From Mycobacterium shinjukuense (lineage in GTDB: Bacteria > Actinomycetota > Actinomycetes > Mycobacteriales > Mycobacteriaceae): 64,000 nt of DNA. Location: contig NZ_AP022575.1 in NCBI RefSeq assembly GCF_010730055.1, forward strand, positions 806,001 through 870,000. Direction: 5' to 3'. The number at the start of each line of letters is the position of its first letter. Position 1 is the first letter of the stretch. This document shows, piece by piece, positions 33,280 through 41,978 of the stretch. Under the pieces are notes generated by a model. The model saw nothing but the letters and a program-made list of their open reading frames with translations. It did no database searches and was not told the DNA's origin. The position numbers and the translations under genes were made by a program.

Positions 33280-34820
33280 GAACCCGAATGACGACACGCC
33301 GGCCCGCCGCGGATGCCCGGCGTCTGGCCACTCAGTCTGGGTGTCAACGACTTTCAATCGCAAATCGGCGAAGGGGATGTGTGGGTTAGGGCTTTCGAAC
33401 CGTTGGTTCGGCGGAATCTGGCCACGCTGCACCGCCAGCACCGTCTTGATGAAGCCCGCGATCCCGGCCGCCGCCTCAGTGTGACCGAGGTTGGTCTTGA
33501 CGGCACCGATCAGCAGCGGTGCATCCTCGGGACGCCCCCGACCCAGCACCGTGCCGAGCGCGCGCGCTTCGATGGGATCGCCCAACAGTGTTCCGGTCCC
33601 GTGAGTTTCGACATAGTCGACCTCGTTGGGCTGCATCCCGGCGTTTGCGTAGGCCGCGCGCAGCACCGCCATTTGGGAGGCCGGGTTGGGGGCCATCAGG
33701 CCGTTGGAGCGGCCGTCCTGGTTGACCGCCGAGCCGCAGATGACCGCGAGCACGCGATTGCCGTCGCGCTGCGCGTCGGTCAACCGCTTGAGCAGCACCA
33801 CCCCGGCGCCTTCGCCGCGCACAAACCCGTCGGCGGCGGCATCGAACGCACGGCAATTACCGGTCGGCGACAACGCGCCGAGTTGGTCGAAACCGCGGAA
33901 TACGGCCGGGGACAACAACACATTCACGCCGGCCGCGATTGCCAGGTGACAGTCCTGGGTCCGAAGGCTCTGGCAGGCCAAATGGATTGCCACCAACGAC
34001 GACGAGCATGCGGTATCCACCACCACCGAGGGGCCGCGCAGGTCAAGGAAATACGACAGCCGGTTGGCGATGATGCTCATCGCGCCACCGGTGTTGCTCC
34101 ACCCATCGACCTGGGACAGCTCGGTGGAGGCAATGGCGCCGTACTCGCTCAGGCATGACCCGGCGAACACGCCGGTCTGCGAGCGGCGCAGCGAGCTGGG
34201 CGGGATTCCGGCGTCCTCCAACGCTTCCCACGCCACTTCCAGCAGCAGGCGTTGCTGGGGGTCCATCTTGTCGGCTTCGCTTGGGGAGATCTCGAAGAAT
34301 TCCGCGTCGAAGGCGTCGATGTCGGGCAGAAATGAGCCCCAACGCGTGGTGCGGGCAAGCAGTGCCTTGACTTCGGGGGAGCCGTCGTCGAAGAGCTCCC
34401 ACCGCTCGTCGGGAACCTGACCGATCGCGGAACGGCGGTCACAGAGGAACTGCCACAACGCTTCTGGCCCGGATACTCCCCCTGGGAAGCGACACCCCAT
34501 GCCGATGACGGCGATCGGCTCCTCCAGCGATCCGCGAGCCGCCCGCTTGAGCGCCGCATCCGATTCGGCGTTGGGTTCGGGCGCGGTGAGATATGCGGCC
34601 AGTGCGTTGATGGTGGGGTGTTCCCAGAAGTCGATCGGGGATACGCTCTTGCCCAACAACTCGGTCAATTCCCCCGACAGTACGACCGCGTCACGGGAAC
34701 TGACGCCGAGGTCGGCGAGCGACAGATCGGGGTCAACCTCGTCGGGTCTGCAGCCGATGTTGGTCACCAAGTAGTCGACAAGCCAGTGGCGAAGGTCCGC
34801 TTCGCCACCGATGCTCGCCG

Positions 34821-36572
34821 TCATACGGTCACGTCCAGCCGTTTGAAGCCGTCGCTGCGGTAACGCTCGACGCAGGCTGAACGCCGGATCTTGCCGCTCG
34901 TGGTGATCGGGATCGAGCCAGGTGACACCAGCACGAGATCGGCCACCCGCAGGCTGTGTGACTTCGATACCGCGGAAGTGACCTCACGCTTCACCGAACG
35001 CAGCTTGCGCATGGCCTCCTCGGCCGACGCCCCCCGTCGTTTCAATTCGACGATCGCCACCAGCTGTTCGGTGATGTCATCCGGCACCGCGATCGCCGCC
35101 ACCCGGCCGCCGGTGATCTCCCGGATCGTCGCCTCGATGTCGTCGGGGTAGTGGTTGCGGCCATCGACGATGAGCAGGTCTTTGATGCGGCCCATGATGA
35201 ACAGTTCGCCGTCGAACATGACGCCAAGGTCGCCGGTGCGCAGCCACGGCCCCTCCGGGGTCCCCGGTGCGGGGTTGACGATGGTGGCGTTGAACGTGCG
35301 TGCGGACTGCTCGGGCTTTTGCCAATACCCCAGGGCCACATGTTCGCCGTGCACCCAGATCTCACCGACGTTTCCCGGCGGATTCTCGATCATGGTGTCC
35401 GGGTTGACGATTCGCACGGCCGACGGGTCCGGTGACCCGTAACTGATCAACTCGGTACCGAGCGAGCCCTCGGTGCCGCAGGGCCTGGCCCGTCCGGCGG
35501 TCAAATGCTCGTAGTCGAAACGGACCGTCTTGGGTGCGGTACCGGCTTCCGGGGCCGCCACGTACAGCGTTGCTTCGGCGAGTCCGTAAGAGGGTCGCAC
35601 CGCCGTGGGGCTCAGGTTGAACCGAGCGAAACGTTCGGTGAAACGCTTCACGGTCGCGACGTGGATGCGTTCACTGCCGCTGACGATTCCGGCCACGTCG
35701 CCCAGGTCGAGCCCGGCCATATCGTCGTCGGATGTTCTGCGCACGGCCAGTTCGAAGGCGAAATTCGGTGCCGCGGAAAAGCACCGCCTGGTGGTGGCGA
35801 GCAGTTGCATCCAGCAGGCCGGGCGCCGCAGAAAAGACATCGGGCTCAGCAACACCGCGCTGCGGCCGGCCACCAATGGCGCGCAAATTCCGAGAATCAG
35901 GCCCATATCGTGAAACAACGGTAGCCAGGACACCACGGTGCCGGTCGGTGTCTTTGCGGGATCTCCAAAATAGCCGTAGAGGCTTTGCGTCACGTTGGCG
36001 ATGACGTTCTTGTGCGACACAATGACACCGGCCGGCGTGCGCGTCGAGCCGGACGTGTATTGGAGGTAGGCGGCGCCCGAAGTGTATTGCTGAGCGGGTC
36101 GCAGCTCACGTGGCGAATCCAGGTCGAGCAGGTCGACTTCGATGACGAACGGGGCTGGCTGCCCGTCCTGTCCGCTTGCGTATTTCGTCACGTCGCCAAC
36201 CACGGACGACGTCGTGAGAATGGCGACGGGCGCGGAGTCTCGCAGCACTGCGGAAACGCGATCGTCGTGAATGCCGTACTGCGGGGTGGACAGCGGAACC
36301 GCGATGAACCCGGCCTGTAGCGCCCCAAGAAAAGCTACGACGTATTCTAGCCCCTGTGGCGCTAAAATCGCCACGCGATCCCCGGGTAAGCCGCACAGTT
36401 TGAGTTCTTCAGCGATGATGTAAGCACTCCGGTAAACCTGCGACCAGGTCAAGCTCTCAGCAAACCCTTTTGGGTCCAATCCGTAGTCGATGTAGGTGTA
36501 TGCGGTGGTGCCGTCCTGTTGATCCGCTCGCTCCTTTAGCAACGCGGGGAGGGAAGGGTCGGTGACCGCCAT
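34821..36572 (-). CDS. fadD26: FadD26, fatty acyl-AMP ligase for PDIM
   Basis: Activates long-chain fatty acids as acyl-adenylates and loads them on PpsA. The product is 583 residues, the same as the M. tuberculosis protein, with the adenylate-forming core YTSGSTRTPAGV (about 167-178), SYGLAEATLYVA, the TGDLG motif, and the C-terminal TTSGKIRRS with the conserved Lys. This is the FAAL type of the FadD family rather than an acyl-CoA ligase. ATG at 36572 has GGGAG 9 nt upstream. The stop overlaps the ppsA start by 4 bp. It is the first gene of the coupled PDIM operon, so its leader should drive the whole block. Confidence 0.96.
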   Translation of the reverse strand: MAVTDPSLPALLKERADQQDGTTAYTYIDYGLDPKGFAESLTWSQVYRSAYIIAEELKLCGLPGDRVAILAPQGLEYVVAFLGALQAGFIAVPLSTPQYGIHDDRVSAVLRDSAPVAILTTSSVVGDVTKYASGQDGQPAPFVIEVDLLDLDSPRELRPAQQYTSGAAYLQYTSGSTRTPAGVIVSHKNVIANVTQSLYGYFGDPAKTPTGTVVSWLPLFHDMGLILGICAPLVAGRSAVLLSPMSFLRRPACWMQLLATTRRCFSAAPNFAFELAVRRTSDDDMAGLDLGDVAGIVSGSERIHVATVKRFTERFARFNLSPTAVRPSYGLAEATLYVAAPEAGTAPKTVRFDYEHLTAGRARPCGTEGSLGTELISYGSPDPSAVRIVNPDTMIENPPGNVGEIWVHGEHVALGYWQKPEQSARTFNATIVNPAPGTPEGPWLRTGDLGVMFDGELFIMGRIKDLLIVDGRNHYPDDIEATIREITGGRVAAIAVPDDITEQLVAIVELKRRGASAEEAMRKLRSVKREVTSAVSKSHSLRVADLVLVSPGSIPITTSGKIRRSACVERYRSDGFKRLDVTV

Positions 36573-37263
36573 CGCACTACACTCCCATTCGACTGTTTGC
36601 GTTCATTATGTGTTACGCGCCCCGTGAATGTCCCTGATAGATTGCACAGCCGAAGTCCCCCAGCGTTGTGCAACCTGTGGTCTGCGCTGACCACGCCGCT
36701 CCGACGATGGTGCAGCCCCCCTATCAGGGCACGTCTGCGAGCACCAGATGATCGCCCCCTAGACTACCCGTTGTCCCCAGTTAACTAGTCCTTGTATGTA
36801 AGGTAAGCACCTCTTGGGACGAGCGCGGGCGGTATTCGGGAAATCACGGACCCTTTGCGCCGCGACGGGTCGATCATTGGCTGGTGACGCGGTGGTTTCA
36901 GCCGGGTTGGTGCTCCCCACCGGGGCCGTCCGCTGTGGTTGATGTGGCCAATGATGCATTGGTGACGGCTGTTAGTAGAGTGAGATTTGAGTCATAGTTG
37001 TCTGGGCAGGGAGGCCGACCGGTTTTGGGACCAGCGTCCCGTTGTCCGGAGGCTATCATGTCCCGTGGCTGTATCGGGGGGATGGGGCTGCGCCGGGGAG
37101 GATGGGGGAGCGGCCCGCTCGGTGCAACGGCCCCGCCGGCCCGGTCCTGCGCTCCGCGCGGCGTCCGCCTGGTCCCGGGTTGCGTGCATTGCAGCAAACT
37201 TGGAGCCGAATCTTTCCAGGTCGGCGACCACCCATCTTCCAGTCGCTTGCGTGTGCAGTGCAG
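36573..37263. other. 691-bp intergenic region between tesA remnant and fadD26
   Basis: I see no convincing gene. Open stretches exist on both strands (for example 36987-37334 plus, 36898-37197 minus), but they are low-complexity and resemble no protein I recognise. M. tuberculosis places a small hypothetical gene (Rv2929) here, and I cannot identify a counterpart. Base composition is less GC-rich near 36600-36850, as in a leader. The candidate operon promoter lies at its fadD26 end. Confidence 0.6.
36582..36634 (-). promoter_or_regulatory. Candidate promoter and RBS of the fadD26-pps-drr operon
   Basis: On the minus strand GGGACA (36629-36634) is followed after 18 nt by CATAAT (36605-36610), then GGGAG (36582-36586) 9 nt before the fadD26 ATG. 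The -10 resembles SigA sites and the -35 is weak. No known operator was recognised. The assignment rests on spacing only. Confidence 0.35.
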
Positions 37264-37740
37264 CTAAATTCGACCAGACCATTGAAGCGTTCGGTCTTCT
37301 ATGTCTCCGACAAGTTCTGACAAATTGTTGTTGAGATAAAAATGGTCCCCCGGAAATACCCGGAGAGAGAATTCCGCGGTCGTTCGTGCGCGCCACGGCC
37401 CCATGTCTTCTTCGGTCACAATCCAATCTTTGTCCCCGAGGAACGCATAAATGGGGCATGAAACCGTCACCTCCGGCGGACGGTCATAGCCGGCAATGGC
37501 CCGTACCGCTCGCAATGTCGGCAGCACGCCTACGCGAAATTCGTCATCGGCAAGAAAATCCGCATTAGTCCCGGTCACTTGGGCGACCAAGTTCAAAAGG
37601 TCGCTATCTGAAAAACCCTGGATCTGCTTATATCTGATGTGGCCCGGCGCCGAGCAGGACGACAAAAATAACGCGATGACGTTTTGTCCTGCCGACTGGA
37701 ATCGCAGCGCGGCTGCTTGCGCCAGCGGTCGCCCGCCTGA
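37264..37740 (-). pseudogene. tesA: tesA remnant, type II thioesterase lacking its N-terminal half
   Basis: TesA is the discrete thioesterase that assists phthiocerol synthesis (about 261 residues in M. tuberculosis). Only the C-terminal half is here: SSCSAPGHIRYKQ, LPTLRAVRAIAGY, CPIYAFLGDKDW and FPGDHFYLNNNL, with the catalytic His in GDHF, ending ...LQWSGRI. Similarity can be followed back through ALRFQSAG to about 37730, where the nucleophile elbow GHSMGG of the family should be. The sequence there reads DRSGGR, and nothing upstream (37741-37914) resembles the missing 90-100 residues. The first usable start is TTG at 37665, after the elbow. This looks like a deletion joining the middle of tesA to the region just upstream of sepIVA. 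Confidence 0.85.
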
Positions 37741-37914
37741 TCGATCGTCGGTCGTGCGGTAGCCGCCGGCAACATCGTGGGCTCGGCGTTGGGCCGAAGC
37801 CGCGCTGCCGTGGCGCCATCGCCGGATGGGAGAGTGGACGGCCGGGCGACTGCTGTGGCGGCTTGGGCTCGCGGGTGCCGGGGGTCATGCCACAGCACCA
37901 GTGGTAACCGATGT

Positions 37915-38658
37915 ATGGCCGTGTACCGAGTCTTTGAAGCGCTGGACGAATTGAGCGCGATTGTCGAGGAAGCCCGCGGTGTGCCGATGACCGCGGGCTG
38001 TGTCGTGCCCCGCGGTGACGTGCTGGAGCTGATCGACGACATCAAAGACGCCATCCCCGCCGAGCTGGATGACGCCCAGGACGTGCTTGACGCGCGCGAT
38101 TCGATGCTGCACGACGCCAAGGCGCAGGCCGACTCGATGGTCTCCTCGGCCACCACCGAATCGGACTCGATGCTCAACCACGCCCGCGCGGAGGCAGACC
38201 GGATCCTGTCGGACGCCAAGGCCCAGGCCGACCGGATGGTCAGTGAGGCGCGCCAACACAGCGAGCTTATGGTCAGTGAGGCTCGCGAGGAGGCGATGCG
38301 CATCGCCGCCTCGGCCAAACGCGAGTACGAGGCCAGCATCAGCCGCGCCCAGTCGGAATGCGACCGGCTGATCGAAAACGGCAACATCTCCTACGAGAAG
38401 GCCGTGCAAGAGGGCATCAAGGAACAACAGCGGTTGGTGTCGCAGAACGAGGTCGTCCAGGCCGCCCGCGCCGAATCCACCCGGCTGATCGACACCGCGC
38501 ATGCCGAGGCCGACCGGCTGCGCGGCGAATGCGACATCTATGTCGACAACAAGCTCGCCGAGTTCGAAGAATTCCTCAACGGCACGCTTCGCTCCGTCGG
38601 CCGGGGTCGCCACCAACTTCGGACCGCGGCCGGCACGCACGACTACGCGACGCGCTGA
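37915..38658 (+). CDS. sepIVA: Septation protein SepIVA, DivIVA-like coiled coil
   Basis: Homologue of Rv2927c, an essential DivIVA-like coiled-coil protein that takes part in septation and intracellular membrane domain organisation in mycobacteria. The 247-residue product begins with the conserved YRVFEALDELSAIVEEARG segment and continues as a long heptad-rich helix with repeated A-D-R-[IM]-[LV]-S-[ED]-A units (about 55-225). ATG at 37915 gives MAVYRV. The GTG at 37921 is the family-equivalent start and cannot be excluded. The frame is open upstream to 37777 without similarity. It is transcribed away from the tesA remnant and leads the rnc gene group. Confidence 0.93.
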   Translation: MAVYRVFEALDELSAIVEEARGVPMTAGCVVPRGDVLELIDDIKDAIPAELDDAQDVLDARDSMLHDAKAQADSMVSSATTESDSMLNHARAEADRILSDAKAQADRMVSEARQHSELMVSEAREEAMRIAASAKREYEASISRAQSECDRLIENGNISYEKAVQEGIKEQQRLVSQNEVVQAARAESTRLIDTAHAEADRLRGECDIYVDNKLAEFEEFLNGTLRSVGRGRHQLRTAAGTHDYATR

Positions 38659-38696
38659 CCTCGGATCTACGCGGCGTGCGCCGTAGGATTTCTGCT

Positions 38697-39302
38697 ATGG
38701 CAAGGCTGCACGCCCAGGCAACACCACGGCATGTGAGCGCACATGTGACCGAGTCGTTGACCGTTGACATCGCGCGGCTGGGGCGGCGCCCGGGTGCCAT
38801 GTTCACGGTGCGCGACACCGTGGACAGTCCCTCACGCATCGGGTTGGAGCTGATTGCGATCGAGCGGGGTGCCCCGCTAGAACTGGATCTGCGGGTGGAG
38901 TCGGTATCCGAGGGGGTTTTGGTGACCGGGACGGTGGCCGCGCCCACCACCGGTGAATGCGCCCGCTGCCTGACCGCCATTGGTGGGCGCGTGCACGTCG
39001 ACCTGACCGAATTGTTTGCGTATCCGGACAGTGCCACCGAGGCGACCACCGAGGACGACGAGGTTGGACACGTCGTCGGCGAGACCATCGATCTTGAGCA
39101 GGCGATCATCGACGCCGTCGGCCTGGAGCTGCCGTTTTCACCGGTGTGCCGGCCGGATTGCCCGGGGCTATGCCCGCAATGCGGCGTTCCGCTGGACACC
39201 GAACCCGGCCACCGCCACGAACAGATCGACCCGAGGTGGGCCACGTTGGCCCGGATGCTGGCGTCGGAAGGCCCGGATGCCGCACAGCGGGGTGAGCGGT
39301 GA
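38697..39302 (+). CDS. DUF177/YceD family protein (Rv2926c-like)
   Basis: A 201-residue member of the DUF177 (YceD) family, commonly found next to ribosomal protein or RNase III genes and thought to act in rRNA or ribosome metabolism. It shows the CxxC-type metal-binding signature in two parts: GECARCL (about residue 87) and the C-terminal CRPDCPGLCPQCG cluster (about 152-164). ATG at 38697 was chosen because the family N-terminus MARLHAQAT follows. The longer open frame back to 38358 overlaps sepIVA. The stop overlaps the GTG of rnc, so translation of the two is probably coupled. Confidence 0.9.
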   Translation: MARLHAQATPRHVSAHVTESLTVDIARLGRRPGAMFTVRDTVDSPSRIGLELIAIERGAPLELDLRVESVSEGVLVTGTVAAPTTGECARCLTAIGGRVHVDLTELFAYPDSATEATTEDDEVGHVVGETIDLEQAIIDAVGLELPFSPVCRPDCPGLCPQCGVPLDTEPGHRHEQIDPRWATLARMLASEGPDAAQRGER

Positions 39303-40015
39303 CCCGGTCACGGCAATCTCTGCTCGACGCGCTCGGTGTCGACCTGCCCGACGAGCTGCTGTCGCTGGCCTTGACGCACCGCAGCTACGCCTACGAGAAC
39401 GGCGGGCTACCCACCAACGAGCGCCTGGAGTTCCTCGGCGACGCCGTGTTGGGGCTGACCATCACCGACGAGCTCTTTCACCGCCATCCTGAGCGTTCCG
39501 AGGGGGACCTGGCCAAGCTGCGGGCCAGCGTGGTCAACACCCAGGCGCTCGCCGACGTCGCACGCAACCTGTGCGAAGAGGGCCTGGGTGGGCACGTGCT
39601 GTTGGGGCGTGGCGAGGTCAACACCGGCGGAGCCGACAAGTCCAGCATTCTGGCCGACGGCATGGAATCGCTGCTGGGCGCGATCTATCTGCAACACGGC
39701 ATGGAGACGGCCCGGGAAGTGATCCTGCGGCTGTTCGGGCCACTGCTGGACGCCGCGGCCACGCTGGGCGCCGGGCTGGACTGGAAGACCAGTCTGCAGG
39801 AGCTGACCGCCGCGCGCGGGCTGGGCGCGCCGTCGTATGTGGTCACCGCCACCGGCCCGGACCACGACAAGGAGTTCACCGCGGTGGTCGTGGTGGTGGA
39901 CACCGAATACGGGTCGGGCGTGGGTCGGTCCAAAAAGGAAGCCGAACAAAAGGCGGCGGCCGCCGCGTGGAAGGCACTGGAAGCGCTGGATCGCGCCGAC
40001 AAAACCTCTGCCTAG
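39299..40015 (+). CDS. rnc: Ribonuclease III
   Basis: Double-stranded RNA endonuclease for rRNA processing and RNA turnover. The 238-residue product carries the RNase III signature NERLEFLGDAVLG (about residues 40-52), the second acidic cluster DGMESLLGAIYL, and a C-terminal double-stranded RNA-binding domain (about 160-232) ending in GVGRSKKEAEQKAAAAAWKAL-type sequence. GTG start at 39299 overlaps the upstream stop (GTGA). It is followed by a 52-bp tandem repeat and then fpg on the same strand. Confidence 0.97.
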   Translation: MTRSRQSLLDALGVDLPDELLSLALTHRSYAYENGGLPTNERLEFLGDAVLGLTITDELFHRHPERSEGDLAKLRASVVNTQALADVARNLCEEGLGGHVLLGRGEVNTGGADKSSILADGMESLLGAIYLQHGMETAREVILRLFGPLLDAAATLGAGLDWKTSLQELTAARGLGAPSYVVTATGPDHDKEFTAVVVVVDTEYGSGVGRSKKEAEQKAAAAAWKALEALDRADKTSA

Positions 40016-40020
40016 ATCAA

Positions 40021-40354
40021 CGGTGATGACCCGTCCCCCGCAAGCGGGAGGTGCCCCCAGCGCCCGGCTGCGCCGCGCTTGCGATCACGGGGTCGACGGT
40101 GATGACCCGCTTCGCCCGGCTGCGCCGCGCTTGCGATCACGGGGTCGACGGTGATGACCCGCTTCGCCCGGCTGCGCCGCGCTTGCGATCACGGGGTCGA
40201 CGGTGATGACCCGCTTCGCCCGGCTGCGCCGCGCTTGCGATCACGGGGTCGACGGTGATGACCCGCTTCGCCCGGCTGCGCCGCGCTTGCGATCACGGGG
40301 TCGACGGTGATGACCCGCTTCGCCCGGCTGCGCCGCGCTTGCGATCATCACGGG
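40021..40354 (+). repeat. 52-bp tandem repeat (VNTR/MIRU-like) between rnc and fpg
   Basis: A unit starting CGGTGATGACCCGCTTCGCC recurs exactly every 52 bp, at 40097, 40149, 40201 and 40253. A fifth copy at 40305 runs into the fpg start, where CGATCATCACGGGG replaces CGATCACGGGG. A divergent copy with about 24 extra bases begins at 40021 and contains the small inverted repeat CCCG-CAAG-CGGG. Each unit carries GTGATG, so start codons recur in changing frames, since 52 is not a multiple of 3. There are no spacers, so it is not a CRISPR array. The size and place, within a co-directional gene group, resemble mycobacterial interspersed repetitive units. Confidence 0.93.
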
Positions 40355-41221
40355 GTGCCCGAACTCCCCGAAGTCGAGGTGGTGCGGCGCGGCTTGCAGG
40401 ACCACGTGGTGGGCAGGACGATCGCGACGGTTCGCGTGCACCACCCCCGTGCGGTGCGCCGCCATCTGGCCGGACCCGCCGACCTGACGGCGCGGCTGCG
40501 GGGCGCGACGATCACTGGGACCGGCCGGCGGGGAAAGTACCTGTGGCTGACGCTGGACCCGGGCACCGCGCTGGTGGTGCACCTGGGCATGAGCGGGCAG
40601 ATGTTGCTCGGCAGTGTCCCGCGCCCCGACCATGTGCGAATTTCCGCGTTGCTCGACGACGGGACCGTGTTGAGCTTCGCCGACCAGCGGACCTTCGGGG
40701 GATGGCTGCTGGCCGACTTGGTGAGTGTGCACGGCAGCGTGGTGCCGGCGCCGGTCGCCCACCTGGCCCGCGACCCACTGGACCCGCGGTTCGATGCCGA
40801 CGCGGTGGTGAAAGTGTTGCGGGGCAAGCATTCCGCGATCAAGCGTCAGCTCCTGGACCAGCGGGTGGTGTCGGGGATCGGCAATATCTATGCCGATGAG
40901 GCGCTGTGGCGGGCCCGGGTCAACGGCGCGCGGATCGCCGCCTTGCTGACCCGCCGGCAGCTCGGCGCCGTGCTGGATGCCGCCGCCGGCGTTTTGCGCG
41001 ACGCGCTGGCGGCCGGTGGCACGTCGTTCGACGCGCTCTACGTCAACGTCAACGGCGAGTCGGGGTACTTTGACCGCTCACTGGACGCCTATGGCCGCGC
41101 GGGCGAAAACTGCCGGCGCTGCGGCGCGGTGATCCGCCGGGAAAGGTTCATGAACCGCTCGTCGTTCTACTGCCCGCGGTGCCAGCCCCGGCCGCGAGCA
41201 CCGGGCGTGCGCTGCCGGTGA
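40355..41221 (+). CDS. mutM: Formamidopyrimidine-DNA glycosylase (Fpg/MutM)
   Basis: Base-excision repair glycosylase/AP lyase removing 8-oxoguanine and formamidopyrimidines. The 288-residue product starts PELPEVEVVRRGL after the initiator, with Pro2 the nucleophile and Glu3 catalytic. It has the LxMSGQ substrate-binding segment, NIYADEALW helix-two-turn-helix and the C-terminal zinc finger CRRCG...CPRCQ. I chose GTG at 40355 because the mature N-terminal Pro must follow it. GTG or ATG at 40307/40310, inside the tandem repeat, would add 15-16 residues and bury the catalytic Pro. There is no clear Shine-Dalgarno sequence, so the repeat forms the leader. Confidence 0.95.
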   Translation: MPELPEVEVVRRGLQDHVVGRTIATVRVHHPRAVRRHLAGPADLTARLRGATITGTGRRGKYLWLTLDPGTALVVHLGMSGQMLLGSVPRPDHVRISALLDDGTVLSFADQRTFGGWLLADLVSVHGSVVPAPVAHLARDPLDPRFDADAVVKVLRGKHSAIKRQLLDQRVVSGIGNIYADEALWRARVNGARIAALLTRRQLGAVLDAAAGVLRDALAAGGTSFDALYVNVNGESGYFDRSLDAYGRAGENCRRCGAVIRRERFMNRSSFYCPRCQPRPRAPGVRCR

Positions 41222-41285
41222 CGACACGCCGAGCGCTGCCGCCCTGTGAGCACGCTCGAGGGTGGCCGTCACGTAGAAAGAAGCC

Positions 41286-41699
41286 ATGACGCAACTGTGG
41301 GTGGAACGCACCGGATCGCGCCGCTACACCGGATACAGCACGCGCGGCGCGCGGGTCCTGGTGGGCTCCGAAGAGGTCGACGGTGTGTTCACGCCCGGCG
41401 AGCTGCTCAAGATCGCGCTCGCCGCGTGCAGCGGAATGGCCAGCGACCAGCCGCTCGCGCGTCGGCTCGGCGACGACTACCGGGCGGTGGTGAAGGTGTC
41501 CGGCGCCGCCGACCGGGACCGGGAGCGCTATCCGCTGCTCGAGGAGTCCCTCGAGCTGGACCTGGCCGGATTGTCCGCAGACGAAAAGGAGCGGCTGCTG
41601 ATGGTCGTCCACCGGGCCGTCGACCAGGTGTGCACGGTGGGGCGCACCCTGCGCTCGGGTACCACCGTCAACTTCGAGGTGGTCGATGTCGGATCCTGA
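41286..41699 (+). CDS. OsmC/Ohr family protein (Rv2923c-like)
   Basis: A 137-residue OsmC-like protein, a family of thiol peroxidases acting on organic hydroperoxides. Two conserved cysteines are present: one in ALAACSGM (about residue 48) and one in VDQVCTVGRTL (about residue 115), the expected redox pair. An A/G-rich stretch (AGAAAGAAG) sits just ahead of the ATG. It overlaps acyP by 14 bp and follows fpg by 64 bp. The exact substrate is unknown. Confidence 0.9.
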   Translation: MTQLWVERTGSRRYTGYSTRGARVLVGSEEVDGVFTPGELLKIALAACSGMASDQPLARRLGDDYRAVVKVSGAADRDRERYPLLEESLELDLAGLSADEKERLLMVVHRAVDQVCTVGRTLRSGTTVNFEVVDVGS

Positions 41700-41967
41700 C
41701 ATGCGGCTGACCGCCTGGGTGCACGGGTGGGTGCAGGGAGTCGGTTTCCGCTGGTGGACTCGATGTCGCGCGTTGGAGCTTGGGCTCACCGGGTACGCGG
41801 TCAACTACCCCGACGGCCGCGTGCTGGTGGTCGCCCAAGGGCCGCGCGAACGCGGTGAGGAACTCCTGCAGCTGTTGCAGGGCGGCGCGACGCCGGGCCG
41901 CGTCACCAAGGTCGTCGCCGACTGGTCGCAGCCGACGGAGCAGATCACCGGGTTCGGCGAGCGGTAG
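41686..41967 (+). CDS. acyP: Acylphosphatase
   Basis: Small enzyme hydrolysing carboxyl-phosphate bonds. The product is 93 residues, the usual family size, with the first signature GWVQGVGFRWW (catalytic Arg in GFRW, about residue 23) and the second motif GYAVNYPDGRV containing the catalytic Asn. ATG at 41686 lies inside the end of the OsmC-like gene. An ATG at 41701 would give a shorter form that still keeps the core. smc begins 11 bp after its stop. Confidence 0.94.
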   Translation: MSDPDMRLTAWVHGWVQGVGFRWWTRCRALELGLTGYAVNYPDGRVLVVAQGPRERGEELLQLLQGGATPGRVTKVVADWSQPTEQITGFGER

Positions 41968-41978
41968 TCTGGCGGGTC

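Larger units (their letters stand above)
29264..34824 (-). pseudogene. ppsA: ppsA, first phthiocerol polyketide synthase, two frameshifts
   Basis: Loading and first extension module. It accepts the FadD26-activated chain on an N-terminal ACP (GVSSRD, about residue 41), then KS (Cys about 273), AT (GHSMGE, about 718), KR (ITGGMGALG, about 1473) and C-terminal ACP (GLNSLMA, about 1771). Rejoined length is about 1,853 residues (1,876 in M. tuberculosis). As written the frame breaks twice: near 32956-32961 six G stand where ppsB has five (+1), and near 32171-32175 two bases are missing relative to ppsB (-2). Pieces are read in three frames: 34824 to about 32960, about 32960 to 32172, and about 32172 to 29264. 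As given it would yield only the ACP-KS part. Both breaks fall inside the segment shared with ppsB, so assembly error is a real alternative. The start overlaps the fadD26 stop (ATGA). Confidence 0.9.

Noticed and set aside
36987..37334. Plus-strand open frame in the fadD26-tesA gap
   Set aside because: It runs into the tesA remnant on the opposite strand, with no RBS, no similarity and a shuffled composition.
40097..40354. CRISPR array
   Set aside because: The 52-bp units are contiguous with no spacers and no cas genes are near. It is a tandem repeat.
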